This document shows positions 43,272-54,000 of a DNA stretch of 64,000 bases, one piece after another. The notes under the pieces were generated by a model. It saw only the letters and a program-made list of their open reading frames with translations. It did no database searches and had not been told where the DNA came from. A program made the position numbers and the translations under genes. Every line of letters starts with the position of its first letter. Within the stretch, counting starts at the first letter, position 1. This DNA comes from Pontibacter sp. G13 (lineage in GTDB: Bacteria; Bacteroidota; Bacteroidia; J057). The DNA lies in the NCBI RefSeq assembly GCF_031851795.1, contig NZ_CP134696.1, positions 4,670,501 to 4,734,500 of the forward strand, in the 5' to 3' direction.

Positions 43272-44234
43272 ATGAGTCAGGCAAACGGCCAATCCAATCA
43301 CGAAAAAGTGATCATCATCGGTTCCGGTCCCGCCGGTTATACCGCAGCGATATATGCCGCAAGGGCGGAATTGAAGCCACTCATGTTTAGTGGTATGCAA
43401 CCTGGAGGTCAGCTCATGATCACCACCGACGTTGAAAACTATCCCGGATACCCAGAAGGAATCATGGGGCCTGAAATGATGGAAGATTTCCGCAAGCAGG
43501 CTGAGCGTTTCGGTACCCGAATCAAATATGAGCCAGTTGTCAAAGTAGACCTTGAGTCTACGCCTAAGCGCCTCTGGTCTGATTCTGGCGAAGAATACAC
43601 CGCTGATTCTGTCATCATCTCTACAGGTGCCAAAGCCAAATGGCTGGGAATCGAAGCAGAGGAAAAATACGCCAACAAAGGGGTAAGTGCCTGTGCAGTT
43701 TGTGACGGATTCTTCTTCCGTGGTAAAGAAGTGGTCATCGTAGGAGGTGGAGATACCGCCGCTGAAGAAGCCCTTTACCTTTCCAAATTGGCAACTACCG
43801 TACACATGCTGGTCCGCCGAGATGCGCTTCGTGCATCCAAGATCATGGCTGCTCGTGTACAAGCTGCTGAGAACGTCAAGGTGTACTGGAATACCGAAGC
43901 ATTCGATATCTCCGGGGACGATAAAGTGGAGCAAGTTCACGTCCGCAACAACAAGACGGGTGAAGAACAGGCGATTGATGCTTCTGCTTTCTTTGTGGCT
44001 ATTGGTCACAAGCCAAGCACGGAGATCTTCGACGGCCAGATCACCATGGATGACGCAGGCTACATCATCGTAGATGCGGGTACTTCCAAGACCAACCTTG
44101 AAGGCGTATTCGCTTGTGGCGATGCCGCAGACAAGGTGTACCGTCAGGCAGTCACTGCTGCAGGTACAGGTTGTATGGCAGCACTTGACGCAGAAAGATG
44201 GTTGGCAGCTCAAGAAGCGCCAGTCTCTGCATAA
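43272..44234 (+). CDS. trxB: thioredoxin-disulfide reductase TrxB
   Basis: 320 residues. FAD site IIGSGPAGYTAAIYAAR (about 13-29), GGQLMITTDVENYPG, the redox pair CAVC at 141-144 in KGVSACAVCDGFFF, NADPH site VVIVGGGDTAAEEA, and C-terminal FACGDAADKVYRQAVTAAG. It reduces thioredoxin with NADPH in the cytoplasm. It has its own promoter box and a strong terminator, so it is probably monocistronic. Through thioredoxin it could link to the exported TlpA-like proteins at 17-21 kb, but nothing here shows that. Confidence 0.97.
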   Translation: MSQANGQSNHEKVIIIGSGPAGYTAAIYAARAELKPLMFSGMQPGGQLMITTDVENYPGYPEGIMGPEMMEDFRKQAERFGTRIKYEPVVKVDLESTPKRLWSDSGEEYTADSVIISTGAKAKWLGIEAEEKYANKGVSACAVCDGFFFRGKEVVIVGGGDTAAEEALYLSKLATTVHMLVRRDALRASKIMAARVQAAENVKVYWNTEAFDISGDDKVEQVHVRNNKTGEEQAIDASAFFVAIGHKPSTEIFDGQITMDDAGYIIVDAGTSKTNLEGVFACGDAADKVYRQAVTAAGTGCMAALDAERWLAAQEAPVSA

Positions 44235-44253
44235 TCTCGTGCACGCAAACATC

Positions 44254-44296
44254 GAAAAGGGGTGATCTCAATGGGATCACCCCTTTTCTGATTTTA
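44254..44296 (+). terminator. terminator of trxB
   Basis: 14-bp stem GAAAAGGGGTGATC / GATCACCCCTTTTC with a short loop, then TGATTTT. Confidence 0.9.
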
Positions 44297-44464
44297 ACCC
44301 TTTGGGCCAGGGAATTCATTCAGATGGATATGACCTTTGAGGATGGAATACAGGCAGTTGAAGCCGAATTCCCGGAGTAAGACAGGACAAATCTTGCGAT
44401 TCAGGGAGAATTGACCGGAATTTTTCCGTCAGATGGTGTACTTTGCTGACCAATTCATCAAATC

Positions 44465-45277
44465 ATGCACATGAATCCGGAATCCTTGCTGAAGGACCTC
44501 AAGTCCATCGCCCGCGCAGCTGGAGAAGAAATCCTCGCGATCTACGCTGATGAGGAAAAGTTCCAACGCGTGGACTTCAAAGCCAATGACTCCCCCCTGA
44601 CGCTCGCCGATCAAGCCGCTCACAATGTGATCGTCGCTAAATTGGCTGAAATTACCCCAGATATCCCCGTCCTTTCGGAAGAGGGTAGAGACATTCCTTA
44701 TTCCGAAAGATCTCAGTGGACTCAGTTCTGGCTGGTAGATCCACTCGATGGTACCAAGGAATTCATCAAGCGAAATGGCGAGTTTACCGTCAATATCGCA
44801 TTGGTGGAAAATGGGAATGTGATTATGGGATGCGTGCATGTGCCCGTTCTCAACACTACCTATTCTGCTGCCAAAGGCTTGGGCGCTTTCGTCGAGCGCG
44901 AAGGTGAAGCCGAAACCAAGATCCAAGTGGCAGACTTCTCCATGACAGATAAAGGTCTGCGAATCGTTTGCTCCCGCTCCCACATGAGTGCAGATGTAGA
45001 GCAATACGTCAGCCAATTTGATGCACCTGAGACGGTTTCTATGGGAAGCTCCCTCAAGTTGGTACTCGTGGCTGAGGGCAAAGCTGATATTTACCCGCGT
45101 CTTGGACCTACTATGGAGTGGGACACCGCGGCCGCACAAGTCGTCGTAGAGCAAGCGGGTGGTACAGTCATCAATCACGAGACAGGTGCTCCATTGACTT
45201 ACAACAAGGAAAACCTCCTGAACCCGTACTTCATCGTATTCGCCAACAAGCAAGAATCAGCTGATCCTGTATCCTGA
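44465..45277 (+). CDS. cysQ: 3'(2'),5'-bisphosphate nucleotidase CysQ
   Basis: 270 residues, inositol monophosphatase superfamily. Metal-binding motifs are SEEGRD (about 71-76) and FWLVDPLDGTKEFIKRNGEF (about 89-107), with the second acidic site MEWDTAAAQVVVEQAGG near the C-terminus. It should remove the 3'-phosphate of PAP or PAPS, recycling a product of sulfate assimilation; cytoplasmic. Either Met1 (44465) or Met3 (44471) may be the start. No other sulfur-assimilation gene is in the window. A strong terminator follows. Confidence 0.9.
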   Translation: MHMNPESLLKDLKSIARAAGEEILAIYADEEKFQRVDFKANDSPLTLADQAAHNVIVAKLAEITPDIPVLSEEGRDIPYSERSQWTQFWLVDPLDGTKEFIKRNGEFTVNIALVENGNVIMGCVHVPVLNTTYSAAKGLGAFVEREGEAETKIQVADFSMTDKGLRIVCSRSHMSADVEQYVSQFDAPETVSMGSSLKLVLVAEGKADIYPRLGPTMEWDTAAAQVVVEQAGGTVINHETGAPLTYNKENLLNPYFIVFANKQESADPVS

Positions 45278-45293
45278 TTCTCCCATCATAAAT

Positions 45294-45332
45294 AAAAAGG
45301 GCGCCTCCAAATTGCTGGAAGCGCCCTTTTTT
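45294..45332 (+). terminator. terminator of cysQ
   Basis: AAAAAGGGCGC / GCGCCCTTTTT with inner TCCA / TGGA, followed by further T residues. Confidence 0.9.
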
Positions 45333-45439
45333 ATGGGCTGGTGATTGCGTTTTGTGTCAGCTGCGAATACCTTTTTGGGAAATGGCATCACTTTTCCAGA
45401 TAACATAGAGGATCATGCACAGCATCCAATAGGCTTGAC

Positions 45440-46861
45440 CTACTCGGCAATCCAAACTTTCTGCCATTTGGATGCCTGTCCCGATTGCCGCGCTTCCAGT
45501 AGATAGATTCCTACAGGGAGATCCTCTCGGCTAAGTTGGGTCGAGGATTGCTGGATCGCCGTTGTCTGCCGGACCATTTGTCCTTCGAGGTTCCAAAGGA
45601 CCACTTTCCAGCTTCCTTGCCATTCGGAGGGTTTTTCCACTTTCAATTCATCTATCCAAGGCTGAGGATAGGCCCAGGCAGACGTGTAGGTCAATGGGTC
45701 GATGCTCGTGGGAGGAGAGGAGTTGAGGTCCCGAATGCGGTAAATGGTTCCTTGAGTGAGGGCAGCTACGAATAGTTCTCCGTCTACATTTTCGCCGAAT
45801 GTGCTCGCTTGCTCATTGGGGAGGAGTTTGCCTTGATATGTCGTATCAAACACCCCCGGAGTGGTAGGGAATAGGGTCCAGAAATTGCCGGAGACATAAT
45901 CGGAGAAAATGTAGTATCCATCCAGATCCGGAAAGGAGTCCCCTCGATACACGTATCCACCAGTCACTGAGGCTCCGATAGAGTGATTGTAAGCAAGTAT
46001 GGGCGAGATGTAGGCTCCGATCGAATCACATCCCGAAGAATTGAAAATGACGTCCCCCTCAACACATCTCCAACCATAGTTTCCTCCTCCTTCAAAATCG
46101 GCGCTTTCAAAGCTGATTTCCTCTCGCAAACCTTGGCCTACATCTCCTATCCACATATCTCCCGTTTCTCGATCAAAGGAGATTCTCCAAGGATTGCGCC
46201 AGCCCAAGGACCAGATTTCTGCGAGGGTATCGGTTGCGCCAACGAATGGATTATCTGCTGGGATCGAGTAGGCGCCATTTCCTGAGACATCCAATCGGAG
46301 GATTTTCCCCAAATAGGACTGTGTATTCTGTCCGTAATCATCGGGATCTCCTGCACTCCCACCGTCCCCGAAAGCCGCATAGAGATAACCATCAGGACCA
46401 AATGCAAGATCGCCTCCATTGTGGTTGTTGAATGGCTGAGGCACGGTGAGCAAGATGTTTTCAGAAAGCGGATCAGCAATATCTGGCTGCCCGGTAGTTA
46501 CTTGATAGCGAGCAATGACAGATACATTGTCTGGCTGGCGGGTGTAATTGACATAAAATGAGCCAGAAGTGGCAAAGTCCGGTGCGAACGCCAAACCGAG
46601 GAGTCCGCGTTCACCGCCATATCTGACCTTGCTGGTAATATCGAGGAACGGAAAGGCGTTGACGGTACCGTCTGATTGGACGATCTGAATTTTGCCGGTT
46701 TGGTCCACGACAAAAAGGCGGCTATCCCCGGCATGTGTGATGGCAACCGGTGTATTCAAACCTGTCGCGAATGTCACCAGCTCGAGATCGGGTTGTGCCA
46801 TGAGCGGTTGGGCCAAGCTCAGCCAGATGATGAGTTGAGAAAAAAAAATGATACGAACCAT
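45440..46861 (-). CDS. secreted PQQ-dependent sugar dehydrogenase-like protein with T9SS tail
   Basis: 473 residues from the Met at 46861, which gives a signal peptide (ending LMAQ); the frame runs on to 47011 without a plausible start. The body is a six-bladed propeller of the soluble glucose/sorbosone dehydrogenase type: TGLNTPVAITHAGDSRLFVV, GERGLLGLAFAPDF, NHNGGDLAFGPDGYLYAAFG DGG, WSLGWRNPWRISFD, GDVGQ. It probably oxidises a sugar or is a PQQ-fold binding protein. The last 75 residues form a type IX sorting domain (YPQPWIDELKV ... GIYLLEARQSGQ). Divergent from the OmpA lipoprotein gene. Confidence 0.87.
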   Translation of the reverse strand: MVRIIFFSQLIIWLSLAQPLMAQPDLELVTFATGLNTPVAITHAGDSRLFVVDQTGKIQIVQSDGTVNAFPFLDITSKVRYGGERGLLGLAFAPDFATSGSFYVNYTRQPDNVSVIARYQVTTGQPDIADPLSENILLTVPQPFNNHNGGDLAFGPDGYLYAAFGDGGSAGDPDDYGQNTQSYLGKILRLDVSGNGAYSIPADNPFVGATDTLAEIWSLGWRNPWRISFDRETGDMWIGDVGQGLREEISFESADFEGGGNYGWRCVEGDVIFNSSGCDSIGAYISPILAYNHSIGASVTGGYVYRGDSFPDLDGYYIFSDYVSGNFWTLFPTTPGVFDTTYQGKLLPNEQASTFGENVDGELFVAALTQGTIYRIRDLNSSPPTSIDPLTYTSAWAYPQPWIDELKVEKPSEWQGSWKVVLWNLEGQMVRQTTAIQQSSTQLSREDLPVGIYLLEARQSGQASKWQKVWIAE

Positions 46862-47189
46862 GATGGAATCGAATTTGTTTGGGATTCGAAGTAGAAATTT
46901 TGGGGTCGAATATGGTTTGGTGTGGTGTGGGTTTCGGATGGGGCAAGGAACAGGCCATTTGCGAAAGCATTGTTCCAATGGTTTGAAGAGCAAGTACGCC
47001 AGCATCAGCAATTTACATTTTTCAAACGATTTTCAACATTTCCGCCCAATAGTGGGTTAGATGGTGCGCAGGGGCGCCTCCTAAATGAGACGTTTCAACG
47101 CCAAATGCAACGGCAACTCGAATTACAACGATATTTGATATTGTATGGTATATTCAACTTTTCAGGCTGAATCTTTTGTTAACCAGCGA

Positions 47190-47197
47190 TAGATTTG
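47190..47197 (+). promoter_or_regulatory. possible -7 box of the OmpA lipoprotein gene
   Basis: TAGATTTG, perfect TAnnTTTG, 96 bp before the ATG at 47293. The region 46862-47292 separates divergent genes and holds no further gene. Confidence 0.4.
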
Positions 47198-47292
47198 CTT
47201 ATTTGGGTAAGTATGAATAACTATGCAAACGAGAAATTTCAGGCCTAATTTTTGTCCTGAAAGTCCCTCATTTGATTACGCAACGCAAGATT

Positions 47293-48063
47293 ATGATGAA
47301 ACTGTCAGTAACGATCTTTAGAGCTTTCGTGGTGGTTGCTGCGATGGGTGTCATTTCCTCCTGTGTTTCCAAAAAGAAGTACGAGGAAGCTGTCAACAAA
47401 GCCGCTGCCGAAAAAAGTTCCTTGGAAAGCTCCTTGGCTGAAGCCCAAGAAGAGTCCGAGCGCTTGAAGTCTGAAATGGCTCAATTGGAGCAAAACCTCA
47501 ACATGTCCAAAGAGGAAATTGCTCAGCTTAGCGAAACTGTAAAGGTTAATAACACCAAAGTAGCTGGTTTGCAAAACGCCATCACTGAAGCGTTTGAAAC
47601 CTACGACCAAAGCCAAATCAACGTCGAAGAGCGTGATGGCAAGTTGTACATCACCATGGCCAACTCCATCTTGTTTGACTCCGGCCGCGATCGCTTGAAG
47701 AGCGAGTCCAAAGAAGTTATCTCTACTTTGGCTGAAGTATTCAAAGCTAACCAAGGCCTCAACATCTTGGTAGAAGGTCACACCGACAACGATCCTGTTG
47801 TTATCCACAAAGCGAAATACAAAGATAACTGGCAGCTGTCTGTTGCTCGTTCTTTGAACGTAGTTCGTGAGCTGGAAAAAATGGGTGTGAACCCTGCTCG
47901 TATGACTGCTTCTGGAAAAGGCGACACGCAGCCTATCGCTTCCAACGATTCTGACGAAGGCAAAATCGCCAACCGTCGTACCGAATTCGTTGTTGCTCCT
48001 AAAATCGACGGTCTGTACCGCATGTACAAAGACGGATTCGAAGGTTCTACCAGCGGACGCTAG
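47293..48063 (+). CDS. OmpA-family lipoprotein
   Basis: 256 residues from the Met at 47293. Lipobox ISSC (about Cys24), then an alpha-helical coiled coil (about 28-100; KYEEAVNKAAAEKSSLESSL, EEIAQLSETVKV), then the OmpA peptidoglycan-binding domain (about 125-245; ILFDSGRDRLKSES, LVEGHTDNDPV, WQLSVARSLNVVREL, IANRRTEFVV). This Pal/YiaD-like layout tethers the outer membrane to peptidoglycan. Codon use is strongly biased to one or two codons per residue, which hints at high expression. Own terminator at 48087. Confidence 0.92.
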   Translation: MMKLSVTIFRAFVVVAAMGVISSCVSKKKYEEAVNKAAAEKSSLESSLAEAQEESERLKSEMAQLEQNLNMSKEEIAQLSETVKVNNTKVAGLQNAITEAFETYDQSQINVEERDGKLYITMANSILFDSGRDRLKSESKEVISTLAEVFKANQGLNILVEGHTDNDPVVIHKAKYKDNWQLSVARSLNVVRELEKMGVNPARMTASGKGDTQPIASNDSDEGKIANRRTEFVVAPKIDGLYRMYKDGFEGSTSGR

Positions 48064-48086
48064 TCTCAACTACGCCAAAAGATTAA

Positions 48087-48117
48087 GAGGTCTCACCCAC
48101 GGTGAGACCTCTTTTTT
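48087..48117 (+). terminator. terminator of the OmpA lipoprotein gene
   Basis: GAGGTCTCACC / GGTGAGACCTC perfect 11-bp stem with loop CAC, followed by TTTTTTG. Confidence 0.95.
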
Positions 48118-48236
48118 GTGTCTATTGTATGATTTCTCGTATGATGGATCTTAGGGGTAAAGCCCTGAAAGGCCCACTTTCGGAAGCTCCTATGCGACAT
48201 TCACAGTCTCTACTTTCCATACCGGATCTCTTTTCA

Positions 48237-48244
48237 TATTTTTG
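48237..48244 (+). promoter_or_regulatory. -7 promoter box of prfC
   Basis: TATTTTTG, perfect TAnnTTTG, 37 bp before the prfC ATG. Confidence 0.5.
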
Positions 48245-48281
48245 CGGCGGTTTCAGCTACACCTAAATCCATAACAAAGGC

Positions 48282-49862
48282 ATGGGATTCATCGAGGAGA
48301 TCAATCGTAGACGTACATTCGCCATTATCAGTCACCCGGATGCGGGTAAGACCACGCTTACCGAGAAGCTGCTGCTTTTTGGTGGCGCTATCCAAACGGC
48401 TGGGGCGGTCAAGTCCAACAAGATCAAACGCGGGGCGACTTCTGACTTTATGGAGATCGAACGCCAGCGGGGAATCTCGGTCGCTACCTCTGTCATGGGT
48501 TTTGAGTACAAGGATATGCAGGTCAATATCCTCGATACCCCTGGTCACCAGGATTTCGCAGAAGATACCTACCGTACCTTGACAGCTGTGGATTCTGTGA
48601 TTGTGGTGATCGACGTAGCCAAAGGGGTGGAGGCCCAGACTGAAAAATTGGTCAAGGTCTGCCGGATGCGAGATACGCCTGTCATGGTTTTCATCAATAA
48701 GATGGACCGAGAAGGTAAAGACCCCTTTGAATTGCTGGATGAAATCGAGCAGAAACTCGGATTGACGGTCCGGCCTTTGAGCTGGCCTGTCGGAATGGGT
48801 AAGAATTTCCGAGGCGTCTATAACCTCTTTGACCAAAAAATGGCCTTGTTTACCGCTCATGGTAAGCAGTCCATCGATGATACCGTCCTCATTCAAGATC
48901 TCGCCGATTCCAAACTGGACGATATGATCGGGGATGACAATGCTGAAACGCTCCGTGAGGAGGCAGATCTGATCAATGGCGTCTATCCGGAATTTGAACG
49001 TGAAGACTACCTGGCAGGGATGGTTTCTCCGGTATTCTTCGGATCTGCTATCAACAACTTTGGGGTTCGCGAATTGCTGGATTGCTTTGTTCAAATTGCG
49101 CCATCTCCCCAACCAGCCCACACCGAGGAGCGCGAGATCAAGCCCGATGAGTCCAAGTTCACCGGATTCGTCTTTAAGATCCACGCCAACATGGACCCCA
49201 ATCACCGGAACCGATTGGCGTTCGTGAGGATCTGCTCAGGCATTTTTGAGCGAAACAAAAACTATCGCCATGTACGGTTAGGCAAGAACTTCAAATTTTC
49301 CAGCCCGACGACCTTCATGGCTTCCAAGAAATCCATTATCGAGGAGGCTTATCCGGGGGATATCGTTGGCCTATACGATACAGGAAATTTCAAAATCGGG
49401 GATACGCTTACAGAAGGCGAACAACTTCACTTTAAGGGAATTCCCAGTTTCTCGCCAGAACTGTTTCAATATGTCGAGAATGCTGACCCGATGAAGTCCA
49501 AACAGCTGGCCAAAGGACTCAATCAGCTCATGGATGAAGGTGTGGCTCAGTTGTTTATCCACCAGACTTCTGGCCGGAAGATTATCGGGACCGTAGGTGC
49601 GCTTCAGTTTGATGTGATTCAGTACCGCCTCAAGCACGAGTACAGCGCTACCTGTAGGTATGAATCTGCGAGTCTATATAAGGCTTGTTGGATCACTACA
49701 GATGACCCGGCAATCCTCAAGGCTTTCCGGATTCGAAAAGCCAAAAATATGGCAAAGGATAAGCATGGCCACGATGTTTTCCTGGCAACTTCGAGCTGGG
49801 ACCTCAATTCTACGCAGGAACTCTTTCCCGAAGTGAAGTTCCATTTTACCAGTGAATTCTAA
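48282..49862 (+). CDS. prfC: peptide chain release factor 3 PrfC
   Basis: 526 residues, translational GTPase. Switch and P-loop motifs: [16 protein letters not shown] (17-32), the RF3-type insertion [12 protein letters not shown], the effector segment [32 protein letters not shown] and NKMDREG. The C-terminal half ([19 protein letters not shown]) is typical of RF3. It uses GTP to recycle RF1/RF2 from the ribosome. It is full length and not linked to other translation genes. Confidence 0.97.
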   Translation: MGFIEEINRRRTFAIISHPDAGKTTLTEKLLLFGGAIQTAGAVKSNKIKRGATSDFMEIERQRGISVATSVMGFEYKDMQVNILDTPGHQDFAEDTYRTLTAVDSVIVVIDVAKGVEAQTEKLVKVCRMRDTPVMVFINKMDREGKDPFELLDEIEQKLGLTVRPLSWPVGMGKNFRGVYNLFDQKMALFTAHGKQSIDDTVLIQDLADSKLDDMIGDDNAETLREEADLINGVYPEFEREDYLAGMVSPVFFGSAINNFGVRELLDCFVQIAPSPQPAHTEEREIKPDESKFTGFVFKIHANMDPNHRNRLAFVRICSGIFERNKNYRHVRLGKNFKFSSPTTFMASKKSIIEEAYPGDIVGLYDTGNFKIGDTLTEGEQLHFKGIPSFSPELFQYVENADPMKSKQLAKGLNQLMDEGVAQLFIHQTSGRKIIGTVGALQFDVIQYRLKHEYSATCRYESASLYKACWITTDDPAILKAFRIRKAKNMAKDKHGHDVFLATSSWDLNSTQELFPEVKFHFTSEF

Positions 49863-49913
49863 CGCAGCGGGTTGCAGGCTTCGGCCGATTTTTGCGAATA
49901 TGTTAATGGATTG

Positions 49914-49960
49914 AAAAAAAAGCCTCCCTTCGGGTTGCACAAACCTAAGGGGGCGTTTAA
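49914..49960 (+). terminator. weak terminator after prfC
   Basis: CTCCCTT / AAGGGGG stem (one G-T wobble) with a 16-nt loop, flanked by an A-run on the left and GCGTTTAAATT on the right. Confidence 0.4.
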
Positions 49961-49992
49961 ATTCAGTCTGACATTCAACTGCATATCCGCTG

Positions 49993-50904
49993 ATGAGGTT
50001 GTTCGAGGCAATATGTGAGCATGACATCTTGTTGGTCAAAGCACATTTGCAACAAGGTGGTAGCCCAGATCTTCAAGATGACATGGGTAGCACGCTTTTG
50101 CATGCCGCAATTCGGGAAGATAGCATGGACATCACCGGGCTCTTGATGGAATATGGAGCCTTGGTGGACTCTTCTGATGACTTCGGAAACACCCCGATGC
50201 ATATTGCTGCGCTATTTGGCAATCTCCAAGCAGCCAAGCTCCTCGCTCAATGGGGCGTAGATATCGATCGTTTTACCACCCGCCGTTCTTGGACGCCACT
50301 GATGGTGGCCATCAATCTTGGACATTTGGATATGATCGACTGGTTCTTGACTGAGGGGGCAAATGTCAATCATGTCGGTAGGGAAGAAGGATGGACGCCG
50401 CTGATGTTGGCAGCCGACAAAGGGATGGATGGAGTGACGATGGAATTGATTCAGCGCGGTGCCAATGTTCATGCTCACCTAAGCAATGGAGACGAAGCCG
50501 GAAAAGCAGCCATTCATTTGGCAGCTTACCAAGGCAGTGTGCCCATCGCTGAGGCTCTCGTCAATCAAGGCGGCCGCCCCGACAACCCACCAGCTGGTGG
50601 AGGATTGACAGCGTTGCATTGGGCGGTATACAATGAGCACAACGACCTGTTGGACTATTTCCTCGGATTGAACCTCAACTTGAATGTTCGGGCTACGGGG
50701 ATTTATCACGGTCGGGTACCGCTTCACTATGCGATTTCCGGAAAAAATCTTTCTGCTGCTGAAAAGCTCCTCCGAAAAGGGGCTAATCCTTTGGTGGAAG
50801 ATGTAGAAGGCCTCACTCCCCTCGATATCGCGCAGAATGCCAGCATGCGCTCCTCCCTGGAGACCTATCGAATCATGATAGATTTGCTGGAAGCCTATAT
50901 TTGA
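49993..50904 (+). CDS. ankyrin repeat protein
   Basis: 303 residues made of about eight ankyrin repeats and no signal peptide. Repeats are visible at DMGSTLLHAAIREDSMDITG, DDFGNTPMHIAALFGNLQAA, RRSWTPLMVAINLGHLDMID, EEGWTPLMLAADKGMDGVTM, GKAAIHLAAYQGSVPIAEAL, GLTALHWAVYNEHNDLLDYF, GRVPLHYAISGKNLSAAEKL and GLTPLDIAQN. It should be a cytoplasmic protein-binding scaffold; the partner is unknown. Same strand as prfC, 130 bp downstream. Confidence 0.9.
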   Translation: MRLFEAICEHDILLVKAHLQQGGSPDLQDDMGSTLLHAAIREDSMDITGLLMEYGALVDSSDDFGNTPMHIAALFGNLQAAKLLAQWGVDIDRFTTRRSWTPLMVAINLGHLDMIDWFLTEGANVNHVGREEGWTPLMLAADKGMDGVTMELIQRGANVHAHLSNGDEAGKAAIHLAAYQGSVPIAEALVNQGGRPDNPPAGGGLTALHWAVYNEHNDLLDYFLGLNLNLNVRATGIYHGRVPLHYAISGKNLSAAEKLLRKGANPLVEDVEGLTPLDIAQNASMRSSLETYRIMIDLLEAYI

Positions 50905-50932
50905 TCCCCGCGCAATTTCTTGCAGAATGTAT

Positions 50933-50940
50933 TACATTTG
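50933..50940 (+). promoter_or_regulatory. possible -7 box of the M43 protease gene
   Basis: TACATTTG fits TAnnTTTG, 118 bp before the ATG. A TTG lies 10 bp upstream, closer than usual. Confidence 0.35.
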
Positions 50941-51058
50941 CTAAATTCATATCTCTACGAAGGTATGAACACCCACGCGCTCATTCGCCCAATCCTGTCT
51001 GTAGGTCCCGATGTCTTTCCCGGGACCCTGAAGTGGTGTTAGCAAACCCGATTCACCC

Positions 51059-54000
51059 ATGTTCAAACAATTGTTGGCAAGCCTGGCCCTTCTTTGTATG
51101 GCCACGCAACTGATGGCGCAGAATACTCGGCCATCCCAGTCCGCAGAATCCCTCGATCTCCGGGAGGTTCAAGCATCCCCGCTCTCCGTTCCCCCAGCTG
51201 GTCAAGCCAAAGTTCGGGGAGGTAGAAGGAAATGTGGCTCTCTCCAAGCTGACCAAGATCTGCGGGCCAAACATCCCGATGGGTGCGATCAACCCGAAGA
51301 TTTTGAAAACTGGATGCAAGAAGGACTCAACCTACGCAAAAGAGCCCGCCAACGGGGCTCAGAGGAAGTCTACACCATTCCTGTGGTGGTCCATGTCATC
51401 TACAGCAACTATCGGGAGAATATTCCGGATGAGCAGGTCTTCTCTCAGATCGAAGTCCTTAATCAGGATTATCGCCGCAAAAATCCGGACCAAACCAATA
51501 CTCCACGCCAATTCAGAAACGTAGCGGCCGATACCAAAATCGAGTTTTGCCTCGCTTCTGTGGACCCAAATGGAAACCCCACCAATGGAATCCATCGAGT
51601 CTCTATGCCGGGCGCGCCTTTCACTGAGCGCAATTTCCAGAGCCGGGTACAACCCAACACTATCTGGAATCCTGATCAATACATGAATATCTGGGTCTGC
51701 AATCTTGCAGATAACGTAGTGGGATTCGCCCAATTCCCTGCCTCCAATCGGGTCGAAGGGCTTGCGGAATTTCGCAAAACTCGCGAATCTGACGGGGTTG
51801 TGATTCACTATCAGGCCTTTGGAACCGTGGGAGCAGTCCAGTATCCATTCAACAAAGGACGTACCGCCACGCACGAAGTAGGCCATTGGCTAGGGCTGAG
51901 ACATATTTGGGGTGACAATGGCTGTCTGGCAGATGACTATTGTAACGATACGCCTCCCACCGCCGAAGCCAACTACGAATGCGGGAGTCTTCCGACTGTT
52001 TGTGAATCCTTCACCGCGCCGATGATCCAGAATTACATGGATTATACGCCTGACCAGTGCATGAATCTCTTCACGCTGGAGCAAAAAGCACGGATGCGCA
52101 TGGTCCTGGAAACGAGCCCTCGTAGACAAAGCCTGCTCCGTTCTGGGCGATGCAATGAAGCGGTTTTGCCGCCGACGCCCAAATTTACCGCTGACCTCAC
52201 GAGCGGTTGCGGTCCGCTCAAGGTTCAATTCAAGGATTTGTCGGAGGGTAGCCAACTTTCTTACGAATGGTTTTTCACCGGAGGAAAGCCGGAGCGCTCG
52301 ACAGATCGCAATCCCAAGGTGACGTTCAAGCGTCCGGGCCGGTATGGGGTGACCCTGAGAGTTTCCAATTCAGCGGGAACACGGACCGTTTCACAAGAGC
52401 AATATATCCGCGTGTTGGATGGAGGTCGTACGCTTCCCTTTGCGATGGATGCAGAGGAAGTCGATGAATTGGAAGCCAAAAATATCCGCGTACTCAATCC
52501 CGATAGAGATGAAGCTTGGGCATTGGAAGAACGCGTTTCTGCTTACGGAAATGGATTGGGATCTGTCGCAATCCCTCCTGCGAGAAACTATCGGCCGGGT
52601 TCTGCTGACTGGCTGATCTTGCCGATGGTCGACTTCTCAAGGGATACTCGCCACCAAATCACGTTCGATTGGGCATACATGAGCCCCAGCGGAGTGTTTG
52701 ACGATACGCTTCGGGTCATGGTAGCGACGGGCTGTTCACATACATTTCAAGCAGTGTGGACCAAAACAGGTTCGGAATTGGGGCTTAAATCTCAAGTGCA
52801 GCAATCCAATGGGTTGCCAACGCCCGACCAGTGGAATCAAGAGGTCGTGGATTTGAGCAGATTCTCTGGAGACCCTTATGTCCAAATCGCCATCGTCCGC
52901 CGTTCAGGTACGGGCAATGCCACATTCATCGACAACTTCTCGGTTTCATCTGGGGTGCAGGTCAAACCGTCCAGTATGTTCTTCGCCGATGGCCGCAAAA
53001 TCTGTGAAGGGGAGTCGCTCTCCTTTCAAGATGAATCCAGCCAAGGACCCACCCGATGGCTCTGGTCATTTCCCGGTGGAGTGCCGGCTAGCTCTTCTGA
53101 ACGCAATCCCAAAGTCAGGTATGATCAAGCCGGAACTTATGCCGTTTCGCTGACTACCTTCAATGATGCGGGCAGCCATACATTTTCGCAATCTCAATAC
53201 GTCACTGTTCAAGCCAAACCCGAATTGGTCCTGACTGCTTCCAAAGCTACAGTGTGCCAAGGGGAAGTAGTCACCCTGGTAGGCTCAGGAAGTGCCTTAT
53301 TCAGTTGGGAGATGCCCGAAGGGATGACGACACCGACAGGGAATTCCATCCAGATTCATCCCGAATATGATGCGACCTACCGAATTGTCAGCAACAATAC
53401 TCAAGGCTGTAAAGCCTCGGATGAGGTGACAGTCCGGGTACGGGACGCACGTCCTTTTCAGGTTTCTCCTCCAGAGGCCTCTGTATGTCCCGGATCGACT
53501 GTGACCTTGCAAGTGACGGGCGCAGATGAGTATCGCTGGCAACCCGCTCCGGGCCTATCCAATACTTCCAGCGGATTGGTCAAAGTGACCCCCTCCCAGA
53601 CCACGACCTATGTGGTGGAAGGTACCACTGACAGCGGTTGTACCTATCGCAAGGAGGTACCTGTCAAAGTGGAAAACCCGGATGACCTGATCTTGTCCGT
53701 AGGGAGACAGGTGATCTGTGCCGGGGATACGGTCCATCTTTCGGCAGAAGGAGCTGGTGCCTATACATGGTCCCCTGCATCCTCGCTGAATATGCATGCA
53801 GGAAATCGGGTGATCGCGAGCCCCTCCCAGACCCAGACCTATACCGTAAAAGGAACCTCATTCGGCGGATGTGAAGCCACCCGTTCCATACGAATCGAAG
53901 TCGTCAACAAGCCTTCAATCGTGGTACAGGCATCAGATCGCAGTCCTTGCCCCGGTGCCACTGTGGAATTCAACGCCTTTGGTGCGGAGCAATTCCGGTG

